Shown: piece by piece, positions 16,454-23,966 of the stretch
Layout: the number at the start of each line of letters is the position of its first letter
Position numbering within the stretch: the first letter of the stretch is position 1
Assembly (NCBI GenBank): GCA_040381075.1
Contig: JBEIHX010000007.1
Location: 62,001-126,000 of the forward strand
Direction: 5' to 3'
Length of the DNA stretch: 64,000 nucleotides
From: JBEIHX01 sp040381075
Lineage (GTDB): Bacteria > Pseudomonadota > Alphaproteobacteria > Caulobacterales > Aquidulcibacteraceae
The notes under the pieces: model-generated
Told to the model about the DNA's origin: nothing
The model's input: only the letters and a program-made list of their open reading frames with translations
The model's database searches: none
Program-made: the position numbers and the translations under genes

Positions 16454-17413
16454 ATGCCCGCTGAAGCCGATGCGCCGGCCTTCGCCATCCAGACCCGCGG
16501 TCTCGCCAAGACCTACGCCGCCTCCGCCAGAACGCCGGCGAAGACCGCCCTCAAGGGGCTTGATCTTGCCGTGCCGCGCGGCGCTGTGTTCGGGCTCCTC
16601 GGGCCAAACGGCGCAGGCAAATCAACACTGATCAACATTCTGGCCGGACTTGTGGTGAAGACCGCCGGCCAGGCCACAGTGTGGGGCTTTGATATCGACA
16701 GTCACCCGCGTGAGGCCAAGGCCGCCATCGGGGTCGTGCCCCAGGAAATCAATATGGATCCGTTCTTCACGCCGCTTGAGGCGATGGAGCTGCAGGCGGG
16801 CTTTTACGGGGTCCCCCAAAAGGAGCGCCGCACACGCGAAATCCTTGAGGCGGTCGGACTGTGGGAGAAGCGCGACGCCTATGTGCGCCAGCTGTCCGGC
16901 GGCATGAAGCGCCGGCTCATGGTGGCGAAGGCAATGGTCCACTCTCCACCTGTCCTGATCCTGGACGAGCCAACGGCCGGCGTCGATGTTGAGTTGCGCC
17001 GGCAGCTGTGGGACTATGTGCGCACACTGAACAAACAGGGCGTCACCATCGTGCTGACGACACACTACCTGGAGGAGGCCCAGGAGCTGTGCGACACGAT
17101 TGCGATCGTCAACCACGGGTCTCTCATCGCCTGCGAACCGACTGAAAGGCTGCTCGCCCGGCTGGATCAGAAGACACTGGTGATCGACCCTCAGCAGGCC
17201 GTCGCCGAGGCGCCGGAGAGCCTCGCCGGCCTCGGCGTGCGGTTGCAGGCCGACGGTTGGCTCGCCGTCACCTACCGCAGCGCGGACATCAGCGTGGAGG
17301 CGCTGCTTGAACGGTTCCGCGCCGCCGGCGTGTCGATCCGCGACATCGCCATCCACGAACCCGATCTGGAGGACGTGTTCCTGGCGCTGACGGCGGATCG
17401 GCCCGCAGCCTGA
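16454..17413 (+). CDS. ABC transporter ATP-binding protein (orphan)
   Basis: A 319-residue ATPase of the ABC-2 export class (CcmA/NodI-like). Walker A is GPNGAGKST at residues 50-58, the signature LSGG at 147-150, Walker B ILDEPTAG at 169-176 and the switch His in LTTHYLEEA. The final 80 residues form the C-terminal extension common in this class (EPDLEDVFLALT). ATG at 16454 follows a strong AGGAGG; the longer in-frame start at 16400 lacks one. An ABC-2 membrane permease normally follows in the same operon, but the next gene is on the other strand and is not a transporter. The permease must be encoded elsewhere or lost. Confidence 0.93.
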   Translation: MPAEADAPAFAIQTRGLAKTYAASARTPAKTALKGLDLAVPRGAVFGLLGPNGAGKSTLINILAGLVVKTAGQATVWGFDIDSHPREAKAAIGVVPQEINMDPFFTPLEAMELQAGFYGVPQKERRTREILEAVGLWEKRDAYVRQLSGGMKRRLMVAKAMVHSPPVLILDEPTAGVDVELRRQLWDYVRTLNKQGVTIVLTTHYLEEAQELCDTIAIVNHGSLIACEPTERLLARLDQKTLVIDPQQAVAEAPESLAGLGVRLQADGWLAVTYRSADISVEALLERFRAAGVSIRDIAIHEPDLEDVFLALTADRPAA

Positions 17414-17540
17414 GCCTGGGGGTCGCCGGCAGCCGGCCATGCGGGAATGCGCCGCGGCGGACGCAGCGGCAAGCCCATCATGGGCAGCGCAGGCGCAGAC
17501 AGATGCGCCGGCCGGAGCGCCTGCAGGCGGCGTGTCCGCG

Positions 17541-18410
17541 TCAGGCCTGTGCGACGCTGAGGCTCGCGGGCGGCGGCGTTTCGCGTCGAATGTCGGCCTC
17601 CAGCAGGCGCAGCGCGCGCGATGTCCGCGCCATCTCTTCGGCTGCATCCCTGAAGGATGCATCCCTGAAGGACGCATCCTGGAGGGACGCATCCTGGGGG
17701 GGCGCATCGCTGCGTGTGCGGATCCTGAGTGCGCCCTGCGCCTTGATGCGCGCCTCATCAAGCCAATCCCGCAAGACCTTGAAGACCTCGCGCGCCTGGC
17801 CGACAAAGACGCGATCAGCCTCGTTCTGCGCGGCGCGCTCGCTCGGGTCGCGAGCCGCTGGAGCGGCCTGCGGGCGCGCATAGGCATGCGCGGCGGCCTG
17901 CGCCGCCCTGTCCCGGGCCATCTCCTCCTGCGACATCGCCGCATCCGGCCGGGCGGGCTCACCCGCTGGCGCCGCTGCGGCAGGGCTGCAGGACGCAAGG
18001 CATGCAGCAGCGTTCGCCGGGGGCGCAGCCGCCTCACCCGAAGCCTTCGCTGCAGCCGCGTAATCCCGCAGAACCGCCTTGAGCTCGCGTGCGATCCGGG
18101 CGATCTCCTGGGCGGTGCGGCGTGGATCGCCCGCCCACAAACGTTTGATCAGCCGGATCTGCTCCACCAGCTGCGTGAGCCGTTCACGCGCCTGAGCCTT
18201 GCGCCGATCGAGACCCGCGGTGCGGGCGAGGCGTACATCCTGCGCCAGCCTGAACGCATCCTCGCGGGTCGGCCCGCCGGCCCGGGCCAACGCATCCGCC
18301 TGCGGATCAGCGTCAGGTCGCGCCATGGCGGAGCGCAGCGGCATGGCGGATTGACCGGGTGATGGCGGGCGCAGCGGCGGGCGTGGCGGCAGACTTGAAA
18401 TCGCGGACAT
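17541..18410 (-). CDS. Hypothetical protein with in-frame peptide repeats
   Basis: A 289-residue, alanine/arginine-rich protein I do not recognise. Two predicted helical stretches are visible: EDAFRLAQDVRLARTAGLDRRKAQARERLTQLVEQIRLIKRLW (about 50-92) followed by TAQEIARIARELKAVLRDYAAAAK, and AREVFKVLRDWLDEARIKAQGALRIR near the C-terminal third. Between and after them the sequence is low complexity. A 15-bp tandem repeat at 17644-17712 encodes DASLQDASFRDASFRDA. No signal peptide or membrane segment. The helical pattern recalls small hypothetical proteins of Caulobacter-type bacteria rather than an enzyme. It converges with the ABC ATPase gene. Confidence 0.6.
   Translation of the reverse strand: MSAISSLPPRPPLRPPSPGQSAMPLRSAMARPDADPQADALARAGGPTREDAFRLAQDVRLARTAGLDRRKAQARERLTQLVEQIRLIKRLWAGDPRRTAQEIARIARELKAVLRDYAAAAKASGEAAAPPANAAACLASCSPAAAAPAGEPARPDAAMSQEEMARDRAAQAAAHAYARPQAAPAARDPSERAAQNEADRVFVGQAREVFKVLRDWLDEARIKAQGALRIRTRSDAPPQDASLQDASFRDASFRDAAEEMARTSRALRLLEADIRRETPPPASLSVAQA
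17644..17712. repeat. 15-bp tandem repeat inside a coding region
   Basis: Units near GCATCCCTGAAGGAT occur four times plus a partial one, diverging from left to right. The 15-bp period keeps the frame of the minus-strand hypothetical gene and encodes repeated DASxx pentapeptides. Confidence 0.88.
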
Positions 18411-18726
18411 GCACAGCCTCAGGGATTTGGCGCATGGTGAGGCAGCTCGGTAAATGAGGGCGTCGGCTGGTCATCAAACACCGCGATATTGGCTTCGTGC
18501 AGGGTTAAGCATGCACTGTCGCCGTGGAGCGCCTGGGGCCGGACCCTGGGCAAGGTCCTCGGGGGTAGAACCGGGCGCGGAAACCGGCCCCGGGGGCGGG
18601 CCGCAGAGGGCGGCGGGCGCCGAGGCCCGGGCCCCTGCCGGCGGAAGGGATGCGGCGCAAAATCACCGCATTTGCAGCATTTCTATGCCGCCATGCCAGC
18701 GCTGAGCCGGCGGGGGTGAACGCATC
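18411..18726. other. Divergent intergenic region
   Basis: About 316 bases between two divergent genes, so promoters for both should lie here. GC-rich with GGGCC-type runs at 18530-18640; no operator, hairpin terminator or RNA gene was recognised. Confidence 0.4.
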
Positions 18727-19839
18727 ATGACGCAGACGGGCCAGCAGGTGCGCACCCCGGCGAGCCGGAACAGCCCGGTCAGCGACAGCTGCGCGCAGGC
18801 TGTGGCCCGTGTGGTGCTGCACGTCGTTGCGCCTGCCATGCTCCTGGCGGGCGCGCCGGCGTCGGCTGGGACCCCGACGGCCCATCAGATCACGCGCCCG
18901 CCCGCCGGATCCGGCCTTGCCCCGATCGGCTTCGCCGTCCGGCCGCACGACGCGGCGGCGGAGATCACGGCGGCCGCGGCGCTGGGGGCGACGGGCGTCA
19001 GCATTGACATCACATGGCCGCAGCTTGAGCCGGCGCCGGGCGTCTATCGTCTCGCCGACCTTGAAGGAGCGCTCTCCGCCGCGCGCGGCATGAGCGTCTT
19101 CATCAATCTGCGCCTGATCGACACCACACGGGCGCTGCTGCCAGCCGACATTGCAGGGCGCTCGTTTGACGATCCGGTCGTCAGGCGGCGCTTCGCCCAC
19201 CTGGTCACTGCACTGGCTCCGCTTCTGTCGCAGCGCACCGACTTCCTCGCACTTGGCGGCGAGGCTGACATCTATCTGTCGCCAAATCCGCAGGAGGCGG
19301 AGGCCTTCCTCGCCTTTGTGACCCGCATGCGCCCGGCGCTGCGTGCGGCTGCGCCGCAGGCGCTCATCGGCGTCAGTGTCTCATTGCAGGGTCTGGACGC
19401 GGGTCGCACGCCGATCATGCGCCGGCTGATCGACTGGAGCGACGCCCTGATGATCGCCTATCAGCCGCTGGCCCCGGACTTCCGGCTGCGCCCCGCGGAT
19501 CAAACGGGCGCCACGCTGCGCCGCGTGGCCGCTTTGGCGCCGGGAAAACCCCTGGTCATCACGGACGCCGCCTACGCCACAAGCCCGCTCGTTGAGGGCT
19601 CTGCAGCCGGCCAGGAGCGCATGCTGGAGCAACTCCTGGCGGCGCGCGGCGACATCGCATTTCTTGGTCTGGCCCCCCGTGTCGATCGGCCACGCGAAGA
19701 CTGTGCAGGGATCGCCGCAGCGCATGGCGCGGCCGGTTCACAGACCTATGAGGACTACTGGTGCAGCCAGGGGCTCGTCGGCCGGGACGGCGCGCCCAGG
19801 CCGGCGCACCGTCTGCTGACGCAGGGCCGCCCGCGGTGA
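18727..19839 (+). CDS. Exported TIM-barrel glycosidase-like protein
   Basis: A 370-residue protein with a probable signal peptide (hydrophobic LHVVAPAMLLAGAPASA, cleavage near residue 47) and the layout of a (beta/alpha)8 glycoside-hydrolase-like barrel: GFAVRPHDAAAEITAAAALGATGVSIDITWPQLEPAPGVYRL at the start, FLALGGEADIYLS (about 176-188) where an acid/base Glu would lie, SDALMIAYQPL, and KPLVITDAAYATS (about 278-290) where a nucleophile Glu is usual. Here that position is Asp, so activity is uncertain. The family cannot be fixed. A GGGGGTG ribosome site precedes the ATG. It converges with the DUF885 gene across 14 bp. Confidence 0.6.
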   Translation: MTQTGQQVRTPASRNSPVSDSCAQAVARVVLHVVAPAMLLAGAPASAGTPTAHQITRPPAGSGLAPIGFAVRPHDAAAEITAAAALGATGVSIDITWPQLEPAPGVYRLADLEGALSAARGMSVFINLRLIDTTRALLPADIAGRSFDDPVVRRRFAHLVTALAPLLSQRTDFLALGGEADIYLSPNPQEAEAFLAFVTRMRPALRAAAPQALIGVSVSLQGLDAGRTPIMRRLIDWSDALMIAYQPLAPDFRLRPADQTGATLRRVAALAPGKPLVITDAAYATSPLVEGSAAGQERMLEQLLAARGDIAFLGLAPRVDRPREDCAGIAAAHGAAGSQTYEDYWCSQGLVGRDGAPRPAHRLLTQGRPR

Positions 19840-19853
19840 CACCCGCGCGCGCC

Positions 19854-21722
19854 TCAGGCGCGGCGCAGCGCGATCCATTCATCAACGACACGCTCCAGCA
19901 CCGGCAGGGGCACAGCGCCGTTTGCGAGCACGGCCTCATGAAATCCCGGCAGGTCGAAACGCGCGCCGAGAGCAGCCTTGGCCTTGTCGCGCAGGCGGTT
20001 GATTTCGATCCAGCCAACAGCATAGGCCGTCGCCTGGCCCGGCCATACCGCGTAGCGTTCCACCTCAGTCGTGATGCTCTCAACGCTTTGCCCGGTCACA
20101 CGCACCATATAGTCGATCGCCTGTTCGCGACTCCAGCGCTTCGAATGAATGCCGGTGTCGACCACAAGGCGCGCAGCGCGAAACAGCATCGATTGCAGAT
20201 ATCCGATCCGACCCATCGGGTCAGTGCGGTAGGCGCCGAGTTCGTCCGCCAGCTGCTCGGCGTAGAGCGCCCAGCCCTCCCCGTAGGCGGCGAACCAGAT
20301 GAGCTTGCGCAGCGCCGGCAGGTTGGCGTCCTCAAGCGCCAGGGCGCCTTGAAGATGATGTCCCGGAACGGATTCGTGATAGGTCAGCGTCGGCAGCGAG
20401 AATTTCGGCCACTCGCGGGTGTCGCGAAGATTGATGTAGTAGGCCCCAGGTCTTTTGGCGTCGGCCGAGGGCGGCTGATAGTATCCGCCGGGCTGCGCCG
20501 CCTCCAGCATGGGAGGGACGCGACGAACCTCGACATTGGCCTTCGGAAGGCGCGAAAACGCCGACGGCAAAGCGTTTTCCATGGCGCGCACGCGCGCATT
20601 GAGATCCGCCAGCAGACGGCTGCGGCCAGCCTCGGTATTGGGGTAGAGGGAGCGCGGATCGGCTGACAGGCGCTGCAGCCGCTCGCCAACGCTCCCCCCC
20701 GCCACGCCTTCACGGGTCAGCGCCGCGTCCAGCGCAGCAGTCAGCTCAGCCACCTTCTGCAGACCGAGCGTATGGATTTCCTCGGCCGTAAGCGCTGTGG
20801 TGGTGTGCATTGTCAGCGCAGCCGCGTAGTACGCATCGCCGTTGGGCTGCCGCCAGACGCCAGGCTCAACCGGGGCGCGCGGACGCAAGTCATCAATCGC
20901 AGTGATCAAACGGTCATAGGCCGGATAGATGTCAGCCGTGACGATGCCGCGCGCGCGCGCGACGCGGTCAGCAGCAATCCCCGGATCAATTGAGCGCACT
21001 GCCGCAGGCTTGCGCTCGAGCGCCGTGACATAGACCGATTGACCCACCGTGGTGCGCACGAAGGCGCGCGCAAGATCGCGTGCGCGCGTCAGCACGAAGG
21101 CAGGCGGGACGACGCCCTTGCCGGCGTCGGCAAGCATCCGTTGACGCTCGGCGTCGATCGCACCAGCCACCTGGGACAGGCGGGCGAGGTAATGCTCCGC
21201 ATCTTCCAGGGTGGCGATGGAATGCTGGGTGTCGAGGAAGTCCGGCAGCGTCAGGAACGCGCTGTCCAGCTGATTGATCACGTAGGGCGCGAACCATCCC
21301 GTCGCCGTCCTCTGGCCGTATCCAAAGCCGCCCGCCGCCGCCATGTTGTCGAGCGCCGCAGCGACGGTGTCGTAGGCGACGGCGTCAGCGCCCACCAGAC
21401 GCGTGCGGTCGAAGGTCTGAAGGCGGGCGAGTCGCTCGGCGGTGGCGCGATTGAGCGCCTCCATCGCCGCTGCGGAGCGGTCGTCCAGCCGATCGGCGTA
21501 CACTCCCCCGAACATCGCCTCGCTGGCGCCGTAGCTGGTCGCAAGCTCAGGCGAGCTGCGGATGATCTCGTTCCCGAATTCGTCAAGCAGAAGACGCAGC
21601 GTAGGCGCCGCCTGCCCGACCGGGGCGGCGCCCGGCGGCGGCGCGTTGGGGGCTGGGTCACAGCCGGCCGCCAGCACGGCCGCAACAGCTGCGGTGATCG
21701 CCCCCGTCAGTCGTGCGGCCAC
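19854..21722 (-). CDS. DUF885 family lipoprotein (putative peptidase)
   Basis: A DUF885 protein, a family of zinc-peptidase-like secreted proteins. The motif YHESVPGHHLQ and the downstream YGEGWALYAEQLADE supply the probable metal and catalytic residues. With the GTG at 21722 it is 622 residues and begins VAARLTGAITAAVAAVLAAGC, a proper lipoprotein signal with lipobox LAAGC. The open frame continues upstream to 22097 through a perfect 12-bp repeat encoding ATPG ten times; that version (747 residues) would bury the lipobox 147 residues in. I therefore prefer the GTG start and place the repeat in the leader, although its ribosome site (AGGGCCGGG) is weak. It is divergent from a GST gene. Confidence 0.85.
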   Translation of the reverse strand: MAARLTGAITAAVAAVLAAGCDPAPNAPPPGAAPVGQAAPTLRLLLDEFGNEIIRSSPELATSYGASEAMFGGVYADRLDDRSAAAMEALNRATAERLARLQTFDRTRLVGADAVAYDTVAAALDNMAAAGGFGYGQRTATGWFAPYVINQLDSAFLTLPDFLDTQHSIATLEDAEHYLARLSQVAGAIDAERQRMLADAGKGVVPPAFVLTRARDLARAFVRTTVGQSVYVTALERKPAAVRSIDPGIAADRVARARGIVTADIYPAYDRLITAIDDLRPRAPVEPGVWRQPNGDAYYAAALTMHTTTALTAEEIHTLGLQKVAELTAALDAALTREGVAGGSVGERLQRLSADPRSLYPNTEAGRSRLLADLNARVRAMENALPSAFSRLPKANVEVRRVPPMLEAAQPGGYYQPPSADAKRPGAYYINLRDTREWPKFSLPTLTYHESVPGHHLQGALALEDANLPALRKLIWFAAYGEGWALYAEQLADELGAYRTDPMGRIGYLQSMLFRAARLVVDTGIHSKRWSREQAIDYMVRVTGQSVESITTEVERYAVWPGQATAYAVGWIEINRLRDKAKAALGARFDLPGFHEAVLANGAVPLPVLERVVDEWIALRRA

Positions 21723-21780
21723 CCCGGCCCTGACCGTCCGCAGGACTTTGGCCGGAGCTGTCGCCAGAGCTGTCGCCGAT

Positions 21781-21900
21781 GTCGCGCCTGGGGTCGCGCC
21801 TGGGGTCGCGCCTGGGGTCGCGCCTGGGGTCGCGCCTGGGGTCGCGCCTGGGGTCGCGCCTGGGGTCGCGCCTGGGGTCGCGCCTGGGGTCGCGCCTGGG
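21781..21900. repeat. Perfect 12-bp tandem repeat, 10 copies
   Basis: GTCGCGCCTGGG is repeated ten times without a single mismatch. It lies just upstream of the probable DUF885 lipoprotein start on the minus strand, in a frame that would encode repeated ATPG. The lack of any mismatch implies recent expansion. There are no spacers, so it is not CRISPR. Confidence 0.97.
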
Positions 21901-22157
21901 GTCGGCTTGGGGATGGCGGTCCGCACCGGCTCACGCCCTGCCGCCAGAAATATCGCCAACGCCATCGCCTCGCCCCCTCGCCGCATCGCCCAGCGCTCCA
22001 CTGATTCGAACGTGATCCGTGTTGTAACCGAGTTGGTGCGGGCTTGTACCCGCATTGGGCCGGGGGCGCGCGAGGCGGATGGCCGCGGCGACTGCATGCT
22101 TCCCGGCAGGACGCGGGCCTGCTTTGCTGGCGCGCGCAGCAGTGCGGGAGGAACTCC

Positions 22158-22769
22158 ATGAAACTCTACGATTCGATCGGCCCCAATCCGCGCGTAGTGC
22201 GCATGTTCGCAGCTGAAAAGGACCTGCCGCTTGACCTCGTCAAGGTCGACATCATGGGTGGGGAGAACCGGCAGGCAGCCTATCTGAACCGGAACCCGGC
22301 AGGCCAGATGCCCGCACTTGAACTTGATGACGGGGACACGATCTGCGAAGTCACGGCGATCTGCGAGTATCTTGAGGACATCCGCCCGACGCCGCCGCTG
22401 ATCGGATCCACGCCGCGCGAGAAGGCGCAGTGCCGCATGTGGTTGCGGCGCGCCGATCTCAACATCATCGAGCCCATGGCGAACGGCTTCCGCTTCGCGG
22501 AGGGACTGCCGCTGTTCTCATCGCGCATCCCGTGTGAGCCCGAGGCCGCGCCGGGCCTGAAAAGGATCGCACAGAACCGGATGAAGTGGCTCTCCGAACT
22601 GGCGCAGGGGCGGGTCTGGCTGTGCGGCGACCGCTTCACCCTCGCCGATATCCACCTGTTCTGCTTTCTGGACTTCGCCATCCAGGTCGGCCAGCCGATC
22701 AACCCGCAGGCCAGCTGGATGCTCGCCTTCTACGATCGCGCCAAAGCCCGCCCGAGCGCCGGGGCGTAA
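22158..22769 (+). CDS. Glutathione S-transferase family protein
   Basis: A 203-residue GST. The thioredoxin-like N-terminal domain (MKLYDSIGPNPRVVRMFAAEKDLPLDLVKVDI, then NPAGQMPALELDDGDTICEVTAICEYLED) and the all-helical C-terminal domain with GDRFTLADIHLFCFLDF are both present. It probably conjugates or reduces small electrophiles with glutathione in the cytosol. ATG at 22158 follows GGGAGGA at a good distance; the longer frame from 22044 is unsupported. It is followed 58 bp later by the cytochrome c remnant on the same strand. Confidence 0.92.
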   Translation: MKLYDSIGPNPRVVRMFAAEKDLPLDLVKVDIMGGENRQAAYLNRNPAGQMPALELDDGDTICEVTAICEYLEDIRPTPPLIGSTPREKAQCRMWLRRADLNIIEPMANGFRFAEGLPLFSSRIPCEPEAAPGLKRIAQNRMKWLSELAQGRVWLCGDRFTLADIHLFCFLDFAIQVGQPINPQASWMLAFYDRAKARPSAGA

Positions 22770-22827
22770 CGCCGCAGGACGACGCCCCGAGATTGCCGGA
22801 GCTCAGGTTTCGGGGTCTTCTGTGCGG

Positions 22828-23257
22828 ATGCGTCTGAAGACATTGCTGCTCGCTGCGGGCTTCGCGTCCCTGCTTGGCGCAGGCCTCGCCGCCTGCGGCC
22901 ACTCCGGCGGGCCGGATATCGCCGCAGGCCGCGCTGCGCCGGCGGAGAGGGCGCGGCAGGCCGGCGCACTGGCTGGGCCGCCCGCCGCCGGCGGGCTGGC
23001 GGCGCACGGCGAACAGCTCGCGACCCCGTCATTGCGCAACCTGCCACGCCGTCGGACCGACCGGCGCAAGCCCCCGCCCGGACGCGCCGGCCTTTCGCGA
23101 TCTGGGCGAGCGCTACCCGCCGGAAGCGCTGGAAGAGGCGTTCGCCGAAGGCATCCTCGTCGGTCATCCCGACATGCCCGAGTTTCGCTTCGAGCCGGCC
23201 GACATTGATGCGCTCGTCGCCTATCTTCACAAGGTGCAGGCGAAGAAAAGTGGCTGA
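22828..23257 (+). pseudogene. Frameshifted c-type cytochrome lipoprotein
   Basis: Two overlapping frames together make one small cytochrome c. The first, from ATG 22828 (or GTG 22822), encodes a lipoprotein signal MRLKTLLLAAGFASLLGAGLAAC and the approach to the haem site (AAHGEQLAT). The second, to 23257, encodes HCATCHAVGPTG with the CxxCH haem site, then GHPDMPEFRF with the probable Met ligand and a final helix DIDALVAYLHKVQ. The switch falls at a run of four C at 23024-23027; removing one C gives a continuous protein of about 142 residues. It is either a recent pseudogene or a base-call error. Confidence 0.8.
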
Positions 23258-23356
23258 CGCCCGCGCTCAACCGTACGTCAACGTCTTCGTTGCAATTGAC
23301 TTGCGGCGACGGTCGCGTCATGTCGCCGGGAACGTCCAACCAGGATCCGGCCGCCG

Positions 23357-23698
23357 ATGACCTACATCGTCACCGATGCTTGCATCAAATGTAAGTATAT
23401 GGATTGCGTTGAAGTCTGCCCCGTGGACTGTTTCTACGAGGGCGAGAACATGCTCGTGATCCACCCGGATGAGTGCATCGACTGCGGCGTCTGCGAACCG
23501 GAGTGCCCCGTCGATGCGATCAAGCCCGACACCGAGGACGATCCCGACGCCCGGTGGCTGAAACTCAACACGGAATACGCCCGCATCTGGCCAAACATCA
23601 CCTCCAAGAAAGAGCCCCCTGCCGATGCAGACACATGGGCCAAGGTGACCAACAAGCTGGGCAAGCACTTCAGCACGGCGCCCGGCGAAGGCGACTGA
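23357..23698 (+). CDS. fdxA: 7Fe ferredoxin
   Basis: A 113-residue ferredoxin with a 3Fe-4S/4Fe-4S arrangement: TDACIKCKYMDCVEVCPVDCFYEGENMLVIHPDECIDCGVCEPECPVDAI gives the two Cys clusters, one with the shortened spacing typical of FdxA. The C-terminal extension (WLKLNTEYARIWPNIT) is the alphaproteobacterial form. It carries electrons in the cytosol. In related genomes it lies directly before the CarD/CdnL gene; here 2.6 kb including a creatininase-like gene separate them. The ATG follows GGATCC-GGCCGCCG; no strong ribosome site is seen. Confidence 0.97.
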   Translation: MTYIVTDACIKCKYMDCVEVCPVDCFYEGENMLVIHPDECIDCGVCEPECPVDAIKPDTEDDPDARWLKLNTEYARIWPNITSKKEPPADADTWAKVTNKLGKHFSTAPGEGD

Positions 23699-23966
23699 TC
23701 CAAAGCCTTCGCCAAGCGCGCATGCGCGCAGCGATGGCCGCGGCCCGCACCCAGGGCAGTCAATCGGCCCTTAACGGGAACATGGCAGACTGTCGTCCTG
23801 TGCTTGCGCGGATTGCCGCCCTTGTCTGCACCATGCCCGCTCCATCCAATGCGGCCGCCGCATCCAGAACGCCCTGCCCGCGGACCAGAGGCGCCGTCGC
23901 CATGGCGCGCCAAAGGCGGAGTCCGGCGGCTGCCTGAGCCGCCCCCTCCCGCAACACCGTGCGTCC

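Noticed and set aside
16138..16464. Plus-strand frame divergent from the zinc-finger gene
   Set aside because: Overlaps the ABC ATPase start out of frame and has no family resemblance or ribosome site.
21781..21900. CRISPR-like regular repeats (also at 58753-58856 and 59077-59160)
   Set aside because: Units are 12-14 bp and directly adjacent with no spacers, and there are no cas genes.
22000..22035. Possible tRNA-like sequence with GATTCGAACGTGATCC
   Set aside because: Only the T-loop-like string is present; no cloverleaf can be drawn around it.
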